44,422 bases of DNA from an uncultured bacterium. Its GTDB lineage: Bacteria > Cyanobacteriota > Vampirovibrionia > Gastranaerophilales > Gastranaerophilaceae. Of the stretch, positions 1-8,786 are shown piece after piece (positions within the stretch are counted from its first letter, which is position 1; each line of letters begins with the position of its first letter). Where the stretch lies: the NCBI GenBank assembly GCA_900551965.1, contig URYF01000006.1, positions 1-44,422 of the forward strand. The letters are read 5' to 3'. The position numbers and the translations under genes were made by a program. Under the pieces are notes generated by a model that worked only from the letters and a program-made list of their open reading frames with translations, did no database searches and was not told the origin of the DNA.

Positions 1-29
1 TATCAACAATTGCAAAGTACATCAGCACA

Positions 30-102
<73 letters not shown>

Positions 103-118
103 TTATTTGTTTCAATTT

Positions 119-547
119 TTAAACTTCAGCGCTTCCAATAAGTGTTAGAATTATAAATATTTTTATCGCAAAAATTAAACCCAGAACAACAAGTATGAAC
201 CATAGTTTAACCCAGTTTTGCTGAGATTCATTAAAACTTTCTATGCTATCCCATTTTTTAGACTGCCAAGCCCATTTGTTCCCGGCAAAACCAAACCATA
301 TAGAAATAGCCAAAGGTCCGATTACAGGAATTATACAGGCCACAAAATACAACAGAGTAATATATTTTTTGTGCATAATACCCCAGATCCAATTTAGAAG
401 GAAGGCACCCCAGTTAAAGCGTTTTAATTCTTGTGGAAAATTTTCCTCATCCTGGCAAACCCATTCTCCGCAAAACTTGCATTTTTTAGCATCCGAAGGG
501 ATTTCAGCACTGCAAAAAGGACATAATTTATTCTCAAAATTCTCCAT
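119..547 (-). CDS. Zinc-ribbon membrane protein, 142 aa
   Basis: Unrecognised small membrane protein. The N-terminus carries a zinc-ribbon of the C-x2-C...C-x2-C type (C9, C12, C23, C26). Two hydrophobic stretches follow, at about residues 61-89 and 111-140, the second probably holding the C-terminus in the membrane. The middle (residues 44-57) is rich in Trp and Asn. The start is supported by GAGGAGC about eight bases before the ATG. Proteins of this plan, a cytoplasmic metal-binding ribbon plus membrane helices, are common but have no agreed function. It lies between tRNA-Thr and another minus-strand gene and is probably monocistronic. Confidence 0.8.
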   Translation of the reverse strand: MENFENKLCPFCSAEIPSDAKKCKFCGEWVCQDEENFPQELKRFNWGAFLLNWIWGIMHKKYITLLYFVACIIPVIGPLAISIWFGFAGNKWAWQSKKWDSIESFNESQQNWVKLWFILVVLGLIFAIKIFIILTLIGSAEV

Positions 548-617
548 AGTAAAGCTCCTCGTACCTATCTACTTTTCCTTAATTCAATAATATACCCCAA
601 ACTAAGGGTTGTCAATA

Positions 618-1106
618 TTAAAGCCCCAGAATATATTTGTTTAAATTCGCACTTTGATTAAGCATCGAATATATCGAATTTTGAGTTTGAGCTATTGTTT
701 GATATTCATTTTTCATTGACTCAACTTCTGTTTTATAAGATTTAAGATCGGTATTTTTAGAATCTTGGGCTAACATTTGGGTAATTTTTTCAGAAAGAGT
801 TCTCAAAATATCTTCCCCTTTTGCATTTTGAGGAATTACAATCCCTAATTTTTGTGCTATAAATTTTGCACGTGATAAAACCTCAGCTTCACTGGAGCAG
901 GTATTTTTAGAATTACTCTCAGTTTGAGTTTTTTCTATTGCCTGCAATTTTTGCATTTTATTTTCGATAAGCAATTTAGCTTCGGCTTCTGATGTTACAC
1001 CTGACGGATCAATTCCAAGCGCAATCAGACGTCTGCGGGTGACATCACTCAAGACCTGACCGCCTATAGTAAATTTACCTATATGAACAACATCATAGAT
1101 CGACAT
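618..1106 (-). CDS. Hypothetical protein, 162 aa, C-terminal helical
   Basis: Not recognised. The first 50 residues (MSIYDVVHIGKFTIGGQ...) are compact and mixed. Residues 38-125 are Lys/Glu/Gln-rich and look helical, and the last 40 residues (Gln, Asn, Ser-rich) may form a coiled coil. There is no signal peptide or membrane segment. The start is backed by AAAGGTG about nine bases upstream. It resembles the small lineage-restricted proteins common in this group of genomes; any structural role is a guess. Confidence 0.72.
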   Translation of the reverse strand: MSIYDVVHIGKFTIGGQVLSDVTRRRLIALGIDPSGVTSEAEAKLLIENKMQKLQAIEKTQTESNSKNTCSSEAEVLSRAKFIAQKLGIVIPQNAKGEDILRTLSEKITQMLAQDSKNTDLKSYKTEVESMKNEYQTIAQTQNSIYSMLNQSANLNKYILGL

Positions 1107-1209
1107 TAAAATACACCTTTCGTTGTTGTTTTAATGATTTATATTAAAGAGTCAACTACTATATTTTTCGGATTTTATAAAAGGTTTCTTTAATAATTTA
1201 GAGATTATT

Positions 1210-1238
1210 TTTACATTCTGTTATGTTTTTTGTAGAAT
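1210..1238 (+). promoter_or_regulatory. Sigma-70-type promoter of pgk
   Basis: A -35 box TTTACA (1210-1215), a 17-base spacer and a -10 box TAGAAT (1233-1238) predict a transcript starting near 1245, about 27 bases before the pgk ATG, which leaves room for the AAGGAG ribosome site. Fit is 5/6 at both boxes. Confidence 0.6.
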
Positions 1239-1271
1239 AGTCATGCGGTACTTTTTAAGAAGGAGAACACA

Positions 1272-2477
1272 ATGAAAAAATCAATCAAAGACCTTGGTGA
1301 TATCAAGGGCAAAAGAGCGTTAATCAGAGTTGACGTAAACGTTCCTCTTGACGCTGACAAAAACGTAACAGATGATACAAGAATCCAAGCAATTTTACCG
1401 ACTGTAAATTTCTTGAAAGATAAAGGTGCTAAAATCATTTTAATGGCACACTTAGGCAGACCAAAAGGTGAATGGAATCCTGAATTTACATTGGAACCTG
1501 TAGCTAAATATATGTCAAAAGTCTTGGGTGAAGATGTATTATTCGTAAAATCTCCTGTTGGTGAAGGTGCTGATAAAGAATTAGAAGCATTAAAAGACGG
1601 TCAGGTTGCGTTATTAGAAAATATCAGATACTATAAAGCTGAAGAAGCTAAAGATGATGATATGACTTTTGCAGAAAAACTTGCTAAATTAGGTGATTTC
1701 TATGTAAACGATGCATTTGGTGCAGCTCACAGAAAACATACCTCAACAGCTAAAGTTGCTCATATTCTAAAACCGGCGGTTGCAGGTTTATTGATGGAAA
1801 AAGAAATCAGATGCTTGTCTCAAGCTCTTGATAATCCGGCAAGACCTTTCACTGCTGTAGTTGGCGGTGCTAAAGTTTCTTCTAAAATCGGTGTTTTAGA
1901 AAACTTGATTGACAAAGTTGATAATCTAATTATCGGCGGCGGTATGGCTTATACTTTTGTAAAAGCTAACGGCGGCAAAATCGGTAACTCTATTTGTGAA
2001 GACGATCAAATGGAGGTTGCAAAAGCTATTGAAAAGAAAGCTGCTGATAAGGGTGTAAAATTAGTTATGGCTACAGATGTTTTGGCTGCTGATGATTTTT
2101 CAGGCAACGGAACAAATAAATTTGTTAAAATTGATGAAATTCCTGACGGATTTGAAGGGGTAGATGCCGGCCCTGATTCAAGAAAAGCTTTTGCGGATGT
2201 TTTAAAATCTTCAAAAACTATTTTGATGAACGGTCCTGTAGGTGCTTTTGAAAATCCTAAATTTGCTGACGGTACTAAAGCTGTTTTAGAAGCTATTGTT
2301 GAAGCTACAAAAGACGGTGCTGTTTCAGTTATCGGCGGCGGAGATTCTGTTTCTGCAGCTAAAAAATTCTGCAAAGCTGAAGACTTCACTCACGTATCAA
2401 CAGGCGGCGGAGCTTCTTTAGAATTCATCGAAGGTAAAGTATTACCGGGAGTTGCAGCTTTAGACGAAGCTCAATAA
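1272..2477 (+). CDS. pgk: Phosphoglycerate kinase
   Basis: Transfers phosphate from 1,3-bisphosphoglycerate to ADP in cytoplasmic glycolysis. The 401-residue length is normal. The N-domain has the substrate-binding signature RVDVNVPLD (about 19-27), MAHLGRPKGE with its conserved Arg (about 57-66) and HRKHTS (about 155-160). The C-domain has GGAKVSSKI, MNGPVGAFE and the nucleotide-loop GGGDS. An AAGGAG site precedes the ATG. The gene has its own promoter and a strong terminator, so it is expressed alone and not with gap or tpiA as in many bacteria. Confidence 0.98.
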   Translation: MKKSIKDLGDIKGKRALIRVDVNVPLDADKNVTDDTRIQAILPTVNFLKDKGAKIILMAHLGRPKGEWNPEFTLEPVAKYMSKVLGEDVLFVKSPVGEGADKELEALKDGQVALLENIRYYKAEEAKDDDMTFAEKLAKLGDFYVNDAFGAAHRKHTSTAKVAHILKPAVAGLLMEKEIRCLSQALDNPARPFTAVVGGAKVSSKIGVLENLIDKVDNLIIGGGMAYTFVKANGGKIGNSICEDDQMEVAKAIEKKAADKGVKLVMATDVLAADDFSGNGTNKFVKIDEIPDGFEGVDAGPDSRKAFADVLKSSKTILMNGPVGAFENPKFADGTKAVLEAIVEATKDGAVSVIGGGDSVSAAKKFCKAEDFTHVSTGGGASLEFIEGKVLPGVAALDEAQ

Positions 2478-2499
2478 ATTCTGAACAATAAAATAAAAA

Positions 2500-2529
2500 G
2501 GGCAAAGTTAGAAACTTTGTCCTTTTTTT
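2500..2529 (+). terminator. Rho-independent terminator of pgk
   Basis: A ten-pair stem (2500-2509 with 2513-2522, one G-T pair) with loop AGA is followed by seven T residues. It sits 22 bases after the pgk stop codon. Confidence 0.9.
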
Positions 2530-2594
2530 AATGAATCTTTATGGCAAAAATATTTTTGTTCATGGTTTGAAACTAACAGTGAAAGGATTATTAA

Positions 2595-3173
2595 ATGAAT
2601 ATACATTTTACCGGAATAAAAAATATAGGATATGAAAAAAGGACATACAACAAATATGATGAAGAATATAAAGAACGAGATGACGAACACTTTATTCACA
2701 TACAATTAACCGACGATTATAACGGTAAGGATTTAACCGAGTTTAGAACAAAAATGCGCAAAACAGGACTTAGAAATTATACACACCCGGTAATGCCTAA
2801 TACTCTGTGTCTTATGATATCAAAAGACGTTATAAGTAATAATCTTGGTAAGTCTACCGATTATCAAATTTATATAAATGATGCTGATGAAGAATTAAAA
2901 ATAAATGATGACAATATTCCAATGATTTCATTTATTGCAAGGTTACTAAACAGGATAAAATCAACTCCGAATAATGAATTTATAGTTAACCGCGATTATT
3001 TAACAGATGATGATACCGCAGAATCAATTATTCTTGGTGAAGATTTACGCAAAACCTACGGGGACAGATACGATAGAAAAATTCGTGAAATCCATTCTCC
3101 TGAGCTTGTTAAAAAAGGCGCTGAAGATATGAATAATGTTTTACAAGAAATTATGATGGATTATTTTGCATAA
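2595..3173 (+). CDS. Hypothetical protein, 192 aa, F-x-G N-terminus
   Basis: No family recognised. The chain is Asp/Lys/Asn-rich and soluble, without signal peptide or membrane helix, and ends in a short helix (NNVLQEIMMDYFA). Its first residues, MNIHFTGIKN, place an F-x-G motif at residues 5-7. The same kind of motif opens several other unrelated proteins of this window (see findings). Ribosome site GAAAGGA lies ten bases before the ATG. It has no obvious operon partner: pgk ends in a terminator upstream and spmA starts 51 bases downstream. Confidence 0.78.
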   Translation: MNIHFTGIKNIGYEKRTYNKYDEEYKERDDEHFIHIQLTDDYNGKDLTEFRTKMRKTGLRNYTHPVMPNTLCLMISKDVISNNLGKSTDYQIYINDADEELKINDDNIPMISFIARLLNRIKSTPNNEFIVNRDYLTDDDTAESIILGEDLRKTYGDRYDRKIREIHSPELVKKGAEDMNNVLQEIMMDYFA

Positions 3174-3224
3174 TTTGAAATAATTCAGATTGACCGATAC
3201 AGACTTTAATGATTTAATTAACTT

Positions 3225-3848
3225 ATGAATTATATTTTCTATTTTCTGATAGTTTTTTCAATAATAATCGGGGCAATAAACGGAAAACTGCAAGATGTAG
3301 TAAACTCTGTTATGTCAGGGGCTGAGTTATCTGTCAAAATTGCAATTTCTCTAATAGGAATTATGGCTTTTTGGCTTGGTATTATGCGTATTGCAGAAAA
3401 ATCAGGACTTGTAAAACTTATTGCAAAAATGCTGCGCCCGGTAACAAAATTTTTGTTTAACGAAATTCCGCAAGATTCACCGGCTATTGGAGATATTGCG
3501 ATGAATTTCACAGCAAACGCTTTTGGGCTTGCTAATGCTGCAACCCCGTTTGGAATTCGAGCTATGGAAGAACTTCAAAAAGAAAATATTTCATCAGGAA
3601 ACAGAAAAGATACCGCATCAAATTCTATGTGCTTATTTTTAGCAATGAATACTGCAGGATTTCAATTGATACCGACAACAGTACTTGCGGTTTTAGTCGG
3701 AATCGGGTACAAAAACCCGACTGAAATTATAGCACCAACTCTTTTGGTTACAACAATAGCTTTTATTTTTGCAATATGTATGGCAAAATTTGCGCAGTGG
3801 ATTAGTAATAAAAAAAGGAGGCTTGTAAAAAATGAACAGTCTTCTTAA
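3225..3848 (+). CDS. spmA: SpmA-type nucleoside-recognition (gate) domain membrane protein
   Basis: Integral membrane protein of the spore maturation protein A family, 207 aa (Bacillus SpmA is of similar size). Hydrophobic segments lie at about 1-17, 35-60, 130-160 and 168-190. Recognisable stretches are AFWLGIMRIAEKSGL, the conserved region around NFTANAFGLANAATPFGI, and AMNTAGFQLIPTT. SpmA and SpmB have gate domains related to nucleoside transporters; their molecular role is not settled outside spore formers, and nothing here indicates sporulation. No strong ribosome site is visible; the start fits the first membrane helix. It overlaps spmB by 17 bases, so the two are translated together. 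Confidence 0.9.
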   Translation: MNYIFYFLIVFSIIIGAINGKLQDVVNSVMSGAELSVKIAISLIGIMAFWLGIMRIAEKSGLVKLIAKMLRPVTKFLFNEIPQDSPAIGDIAMNFTANAFGLANAATPFGIRAMEELQKENISSGNRKDTASNSMCLFLAMNTAGFQLIPTTVLAVLVGIGYKNPTEIIAPTLLVTTIAFIFAICMAKFAQWISNKKRRLVKNEQSS

Positions 3849-4365
3849 TCTAATTTCTCTGTGGGCACTACCTGTTATATTAATAATCGTTTTAACATGC
3901 GGACTTTTGAAAAAAGTTCCGCTATATGAAGAATTTACCAAAGGTGCAAAAGACGGATTTAAAATTTCAATTAAGATTATTCCGTACCTAATTGCCATCA
4001 TTGTCGGAATTTCAATGCTGAGGGCAAGCGGAGCTATAGAATCTGCAGCACATATCTTTTCTCCGCTGCTTACAAAATTCAATATCCCGGCAGATACCCT
4101 GCCTTTAATGATTGTTCGGTCAATGTCAGGTTCAGGTGCCTTGGGAATTTTTTCAGATATAGCTAATTCTGCAGGACCTGATGCTTATTCAACAAAACTT
4201 GCAGCTGTAATGCTTGGCAGCAGCGAAACTACATTCTATGTACTTGCTGTTTACTTTGGGGCTGTTGGTATTACAAAAATCAGATACGCTTTGATAATAG
4301 GATTACTGGCTGATATGATTGGAATTATGGCTGCAATTGGTATCTGTAACCTGTTGTTTGCTTAA
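3832..4365 (+). CDS. spmB: SpmB-type nucleoside-recognition (gate) domain membrane protein
   Basis: Partner of SpmA, 177 aa as in Bacillus. The fold is the same gate domain with hydrophobic segments at about 10-26, 48-64, 88-105 and 125-170. Conserved stretches are IPYLIAIIVGISMLRASGA, MIVRSMSGSGALGIFSDI and MLGSSETTFYVLAVYFG. The AAGGAGG ribosome site (around 3815-3822) lies inside the end of spmA, and the reading frames overlap by 17 bases, which indicates translational coupling. Substrate unknown. Many Gram-negative relatives carry the two as one fused protein; here they remain separate. Confidence 0.92.
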   Translation: MNSLLNLISLWALPVILIIVLTCGLLKKVPLYEEFTKGAKDGFKISIKIIPYLIAIIVGISMLRASGAIESAAHIFSPLLTKFNIPADTLPLMIVRSMSGSGALGIFSDIANSAGPDAYSTKLAAVMLGSSETTFYVLAVYFGAVGITKIRYALIIGLLADMIGIMAAIGICNLLFA

Positions 4366-4372
4366 ACTCTTA

Positions 4373-4401
4373 TTGACAAATATTGAAAAAATTCATATAA
4401 T
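4373..4401 (+). promoter_or_regulatory. Perfect-consensus sigma-70 promoter, predicted leaderless
   Basis: TTGACA (4373-4378), exactly 17 bases, then TATAAT (4396-4401): a full consensus match. The ATG of the next gene begins at 4409, only seven bases after the -10 box, so transcription should begin at or within a few bases of the start codon. Confidence 0.85.
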
Positions 4402-4408
4402 AACCATT

Positions 4409-4837
4409 ATGAAAAATTTAGTTAAATATATTGTAATATTAGTTTTATTAATATTAAACTCAAGCAGTATAGCATCTGCTCAAGGGTATTGTCCAACACC
4501 TGATGAAACAATGGCTCCGTTACATGAACTTGCAAATACAGCTAAAAAATGTGCGTTAAACCACTGCAGTCAAGCTGAAAAACAAAGACTAAATCAGCTA
4601 AAACTAACAATCCAAAAACAAAAAAACGAAACCTTCAGTAACTGTCTGCAATATTTTAAAACAACACAAAAACCAGACTGCGAACGCATGAAGATTTTGT
4701 ACATGGGTTACGATGATTTAGATGAGTCACTAAAACCTGCAGCTAAAAAACAAATCACCTCTATGTATCCTCAATTCGCAAAAGTATGCCCGCTGGATAC
4801 CAAGGTTTTAAAGAATTTTATGAATAATATGCTTTAA
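4409..4837 (+). CDS. Small secreted Cys-containing protein, 142 aa
   Basis: Unrecognised exported protein. Residues 1-25 form a typical signal peptide (MKNLVKYIVILVLLILNSSS then IASAQ with an A-x-A type cleavage site). The mature part of about 117 residues is Lys/Gln-rich with six Cys, suggesting disulfides outside the cytoplasm. An upstream in-frame extension to 4319 exists but lies before the perfect promoter, so the ATG at 4409 is preferred. No ribosome site precedes this start, fitting a leaderless mRNA. It is convergent with the zinc-ribbon gene, only two bases apart. Confidence 0.8.
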   Translation: MKNLVKYIVILVLLILNSSSIASAQGYCPTPDETMAPLHELANTAKKCALNHCSQAEKQRLNQLKLTIQKQKNETFSNCLQYFKTTQKPDCERMKILYMGYDDLDESLKPAAKKQITSMYPQFAKVCPLDTKVLKNFMNNML

Positions 4838-4839
4838 TT

Positions 4840-5211
4840 CTAGCGTAATAATTTTACATTATAATCTGTTGTTTGCATAGCATCAAGCCAGCTTTGAGTA
4901 TATTCTGAAATCTCATTTTTAACGATTTCACGAACTACGATTGCATAATTTATATTAATACAATCGATTTTTTCTATCTCTTCAACCTTATAAGCCTTAC
5001 TCCCGCAGTTATGACAGTAACTTTCTTCCGGCACAACTTCACCGTTTCTCACTGTTGCCCTTTCTTTAACTCCACAGCAAGCACAACGTGTTATGTACCA
5101 ATGATTTTCAACAAGTTCACCGCAATCAGGACAATACCCGATATCTTCTTCAAGCGGCACTTTTGTATGCTGACATTTTTTATTAAAGTTAAATATTTCG
5201 CTCCACTGCAT
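4840..5211 (-). CDS. Double zinc-ribbon protein, 123 aa
   Basis: Unrecognised cytoplasmic protein with eight Cys: C13, C27-x2-C30, C43, C45, C46 and C66-x2-C69. The C-x2-C pairs build one or two zinc ribbons (GYCPDCGEL, RCACCGVKER, SYCHNCGSK), leaving a mixed C-terminal domain of about 45 residues. Comparable proteins bind nucleic acid or serve as chaperone-like adaptors, but no function can be assigned. There is no Shine-Dalgarno before the ATG; a TTGACA box and a weak -10 lie just upstream, so this may be another leaderless message. Confidence 0.72.
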   Translation of the reverse strand: MQWSEIFNFNKKCQHTKVPLEEDIGYCPDCGELVENHWYITRCACCGVKERATVRNGEVVPEESYCHNCGSKAYKVEEIEKIDCININYAIVVREIVKNEISEYTQSWLDAMQTTDYNVKLLR

Positions 5212-5218
5212 AATATTT

Positions 5219-5246
5219 TTAATAACGATTTTTGCAAAAATGTCAA
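5219..5246 (-). promoter_or_regulatory. Possible promoter abutting the start of the zinc-ribbon gene
   Basis: On the minus strand TTGACA (5246-5241), a 16-base spacer and TATTAA (5224-5219, 4/6 match) end seven bases before the ATG at 5211. The -35 box is perfect and the -10 weak. Confidence 0.4.
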
Positions 5247-5362
5247 ATAAAATTTAGGAAATAAATTGTAAACAAATGTAACAGAAAACCTAAACATTGA
5301 AATCAGACCAAAATAAAATACTTTATATAACTAAGAGAGTTATAAATAAGAGGACAAGAGTT

Positions 5363-5761
5363 ATGGCTATTGCAAATTTACAAGAAAAACTACTATTCTA
5401 CACACAACAAAAAAGTAGAATTGGACTACAATTATCAGATGTTCAGATGAAACAATTATCAGCATCAAAAAGCGTTCAAACAAAACAGCAGGAATTTAAT
5501 GCGAAGTTAAGTGCATTATACTATGATGAAGATTTCGGTTACGGTACTGATGAATATTCTCAAATGCTTGTAGAGCTTCAAAACGAACACGAATTTGAAC
5601 TTGCCAGTATAAATTCCTGGGAATCTCAACTTGAACTTGAAAAAGAAAATCTTGAAACCCAGTTAAACGAAATTCAAGCCTATGAAAACACATGGCAAAA
5701 ACTGTTAATGACAGCAATCAAAAACGACTTTATTTACGGCGGCATAAGCGGCGGAAAATAA
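5363..5761 (+). CDS. Coiled-coil hypothetical protein, 132 aa
   Basis: No family recognised. The protein (MAIANLQEKLLFYTQQ...) is almost wholly helical, with Gln/Glu/Leu heptads at about residues 5-50 and a long Glu/Leu coil at 65-115, ending in a Gly-rich tail GGISGGK. It lacks signal peptide and membrane helix. The ATG at 5363 is chosen because AAGAGGACAAGAG lies just before it; an in-frame TTG at 5297 has no ribosome site. The plan is like small structural or secretion-chaperone proteins, but this is only resemblance in shape. Confidence 0.75.
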   Translation: MAIANLQEKLLFYTQQKSRIGLQLSDVQMKQLSASKSVQTKQQEFNAKLSALYYDEDFGYGTDEYSQMLVELQNEHEFELASINSWESQLELEKENLETQLNEIQAYENTWQKLLMTAIKNDFIYGGISGGK

Positions 5762-5796
5762 TAAACATTAAAGCCAAAACTCTTTATTATAATAAA

Positions 5797-5826
5797 AAAG
5801 AACCACTCATTCAAGTGGTTCTTTTT
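5797..5826. terminator. Bidirectional terminator between the coiled-coil gene and fusA
   Basis: The stem AAAGAACCACT (5797-5807) pairs with AGTGGTTCTTT (5814-5824) around a six-base loop. A-rich left and T-rich right flanks let it serve both convergent genes. Confidence 0.9.
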
Positions 5827-5844
5827 ATTCTTAGTTTTCAAAAA

Positions 5845-7932
5845 CTATGCAGATTTTCCTGATTTAGAAATAATTTCTTCTTCAATATTTCTAGGAACTT
5901 GTTCATAGCATTTGAATTCCATAGAGAAGGTACCGCGACCTTGAGTATTTGATCTCAAGTCTGTAGCGTAACCGAACATATTAGCTAGAGGAACTAGTGC
6001 TCTAACAATTACGTTACCGGTGTTGCCAACAGGTTCTTGACCTTCAACTCTGCCACGTCTTCTTGAAATATCACCGATAATAGTACCTGTGAATTCATCA
6101 GGAATTTCAATTTCAACTTTCATCATAGGTTCAAGGATACAAGGCTGTGCTTTTTTAACACCGTCTTTGATAGCCATAGAACCGGCAATTTTAAATGCCA
6201 TTTCTGAAGAGTCAACTTCGTGGTAAGATCCGTCATAAAGTTCAACTTTAACGTCGATCATTGGATAACCGGCTAAGATACCGCCTTCAAGAGCTTCTTC
6301 CATACCTTTTCTTGCTGGTTCAATGTATTCTCTAGGAACTGCACCACCAACGATTTTGTTTTCAAATACAAATCCGGCATTTTCTTCAGCAGGTGAAATT
6401 CTAATTTTAACGTGTCCGTATTGACCTTTACCACCTGATTGACGAACGAATTTAGAATCTTGATCAGCGTTTCCTCTGATAGTTTCACGGTAAGCAACCT
6501 GAGGTTTACCGATGTTAGCTTCAACTTTAAATTCTCTCATCATACGGTCTACAATGATATCAAGGTGAAGTTCACCCATACCTGAAATAATTGTTTGACC
6601 TGTTTCTTCATCAGATTTAACTCTGAAAGATGGATCTTCTTCAGCCAATTTTTGAAGAGCAATACCCATTTTATCTTGGTCAGCTTTTGTTTTAGGTTCA
6701 ATAGCAACTGAGATTACAGGTTCCGGGAATGTCATTTTTTCCAAAATAATCGGAGCTTTTTCATCACACAATGTATCACCTGTAGTTGTATCTTTCAAAC
6801 CAACAGCTGCACAAATGTCACCTGCATAAACTTCGGATTCTTCAAGTCTTTGGTTAGCATACATACGAACTAAACGAGCAATACGTTCTTTTTTTCCGTT
6901 TGTAGAGTTCAAAACGTATGAACCTGAAGTGATTTTACCTGAGTAAACTCTCAAGAATGTTAAACGACCAACAAACGGGTCTGTCATAACTTTGAAAGAT
7001 AAAGCTGAGAACGGTTCAGAATCAGATGAATGTCTTTCAGTTTTTGTACCGTCTTCTAATTCACCTTCGATAGCTTTAACATCAACAGGTGATGGCATAT
7101 AATCAACAACGTTGTTCAATAACAACTGAACACCTTTGTTTTTGAATGCAGTACCACAGCATACAGGAACGATTTTGTTCTGACAAACTGCTTTTCTTAA
7201 TACAGCTTTCAATTCATCAACAGTAATTGAATCTGGATCTTCAAAGAATTTTTCCATTAAAGCATCATCTTCAGATGCGATAGCTTCAACCATAGCATCG
7301 TGGTATTCTTTAGCTTTTTCAGCCATATCCGCAGGAATTTCTTCTTCTCTGATATCAGTACCTAAATCGTTAGTGTAGATTTCAGCTTTCATAGTCATAA
7401 GGTCAATCAAGCCTGTAAATTTATCTTCAGCACCGATAGGAAGCTGAATAGGAACAGCATTAGCACCTAATCTATTTTTGATTTGGTCTACAACTCTATA
7501 GAAATCAGCACCTGTTCTGTCCATTTTGTTAACAAAAACCATACGAGGAACTTCGTAACGGTTAGCTTGGCGCCAAACAGTTTCTGATTGAGATTGAACA
7601 CCGCCGACTGCGCAGAATACAGCAACAACACCGTCTAATACACGTAAAGAACGTTCAACTTCAATAGTGAAGTCAACGTGTCCCGGGGTATCAATAATGT
7701 TAATTTGGTGATTTTTCCAAGAAGCTGTAACAGCAGCTGATTGAATTGTAATACCACGTTCTTTTTCTTGTTCCATAAAGTCTGTTACTGCAGCACCATC
7801 GTGAGTTTCACCAATTTTGTGAGTTTTACCTGTGTAAAACAAAATACGTTCTGTAGTTGTTGTTTTACCGGCATCGATGTGGGCTGCAATACCAATGTTT
7901 CTAATTTTTTCCAATGGAGTTAATCTTGCCAT
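5845..7932 (-). CDS. fusA: Elongation factor G
   Basis: Translocation GTPase of the ribosome, also acting in ribosome recycling. Length 695 aa is standard. The G-domain shows AAHIDAGKTTTTERIL (P-loop, about 16-31), the switch II DTPGHVDF and NKMDRTGADF; domains II-V follow, with GMGELHLDI in domain III and the domain V region around RRGRVEGQEP. AAGGA precedes the ATG. It stands alone here and not in the common rpsL-rpsG-fusA-tuf string. A second fusA elsewhere cannot be excluded, but the sequence looks like the housekeeping type. Confidence 0.98.
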   Translation of the reverse strand: MARLTPLEKIRNIGIAAHIDAGKTTTTERILFYTGKTHKIGETHDGAAVTDFMEQEKERGITIQSAAVTASWKNHQINIIDTPGHVDFTIEVERSLRVLDGVVAVFCAVGGVQSQSETVWRQANRYEVPRMVFVNKMDRTGADFYRVVDQIKNRLGANAVPIQLPIGAEDKFTGLIDLMTMKAEIYTNDLGTDIREEEIPADMAEKAKEYHDAMVEAIASEDDALMEKFFEDPDSITVDELKAVLRKAVCQNKIVPVCCGTAFKNKGVQLLLNNVVDYMPSPVDVKAIEGELEDGTKTERHSSDSEPFSALSFKVMTDPFVGRLTFLRVYSGKITSGSYVLNSTNGKKERIARLVRMYANQRLEESEVYAGDICAAVGLKDTTTGDTLCDEKAPIILEKMTFPEPVISVAIEPKTKADQDKMGIALQKLAEEDPSFRVKSDEETGQTIISGMGELHLDIIVDRMMREFKVEANIGKPQVAYRETIRGNADQDSKFVRQSGGKGQYGHVKIRISPAEENAGFVFENKIVGGAVPREYIEPARKGMEEALEGGILAGYPMIDVKVELYDGSYHEVDSSEMAFKIAGSMAIKDGVKKAQPCILEPMMKVEIEIPDEFTGTIIGDISRRRGRVEGQEPVGNTGNVIVRALVPLANMFGYATDLRSNTQGRGTFSMEFKCYEQVPRNIEEEIISKSGKSA

Positions 7933-8055
7933 TTTTCTTTTTCCTTTTTTATTTATATGTACATCGCTATTTTATATTTAGCCTCATAAAAATTATCCCA
8001 TAAACATGATATTTTTCAAATAAAACTGCCTGCTTTTCGAAATATTTTTAACAAT

Positions 8056-8083
8056 AAAAAAGACCCGGAGAACGGGTCTTTTT
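8056..8083 (-). terminator. Terminator of the 8106-8651 gene
   Basis: AAAAAGACCCG (8056-8066) pairs with CGGGTCTTTTT (8072-8082) around GAGAA; on the minus strand the hairpin is followed by a T-run, 22 bases beyond the stop codon of the upstream gene. Confidence 0.88.
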
Positions 8084-8105
8084 CACTTAGTATTTCTTAT
8101 AGTTA

Positions 8106-8651
8106 TTAAATTTCAACAGAGCCGTATTTCTTAAATAAGTCAACAGCTTTAGCCTGTGCCTCTTCTTCAGCAGCTCTTATGGCGTCATTTTTAGCAGTCT
8201 GAAAAGTTGTCCAATCTTCCAAAACTTTTGTTGCATTTACGGCATTATCCAACCCATAGGTTCCGTTTAAACTTTCATAAGCCTTTACTGCAGCTTCCTT
8301 ATTTGCCAGCTGCATTATAGTTTCACATGCATCTCCTTGATGCCTGCCGCAAACACCATCCGTACCGTCCCAGGTTGATTTAATTGTTAAAAACTCATTA
8401 TGAGGTTCTGCTTTTCCGGATATCTCTCCGAGATAAGCATTGGCACAATGCCTTCCATTAACTCTGTATCTTAGTTCGGTCATACCGTTTAAAACTTCTA
8501 AATCCCAATATTTAGTATCGGCAAGTTCTTCACCGGCCTTACCAAGCTTTTCAAGAACATTACTGCCTGCTTTTGCCAGCTCATCCGGAGTACATTTAAT
8601 TTTCAAAGCCATACAAAAATTCGGGGATACATTGTTGTTACTTACTTGCAT
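8106..8651 (-). CDS. Hypothetical protein, 181 aa, with N-terminal F-containing leader
   Basis: Not recognised. The N-terminus MQVSNNNVSPNFCMALKIK has the Asn/Ser-rich stretch then F-x2-A/G pattern seen in other proteins of this window. The central part (residues 45-120) is mixed, with four Cys and a GTDGVCGRHQGD loop. The C-terminus is an Ala/Glu/Lys helix. There is no signal peptide or membrane segment. The gene is followed by its own terminator, and AGAAAGGA lies before the ATG, so it is probably a single-gene unit. Confidence 0.75.
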   Translation of the reverse strand: MQVSNNNVSPNFCMALKIKCTPDELAKAGSNVLEKLGKAGEELADTKYWDLEVLNGMTELRYRVNGRHCANAYLGEISGKAEPHNEFLTIKSTWDGTDGVCGRHQGDACETIMQLANKEAAVKAYESLNGTYGLDNAVNATKVLEDWTTFQTAKNDAIRAAEEEAQAKAVDLFKKYGSVEI

Positions 8652-8786
8652 AAAATAATCCTTTCTGTATTTTTAGTTTTAATAAAGTTTCGTTGAAAAT
8701 ATAAACCATCCTGAATATAAAAATTGCTAAAATACAAAATTTAACGGTAATAAAACTTAACATATAACAGAAAAGATAAACCTCTC

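Noticed and set aside
4319..4408. Upstream extension of the small secreted protein
   Set aside because: It would begin before a perfect promoter and would place the signal peptide inside the chain.
5297..5362. Longer start (TTG at 5297) for the coiled-coil gene
   Set aside because: No ribosome site before it, whereas the ATG at 5363 has an AGAGG site.
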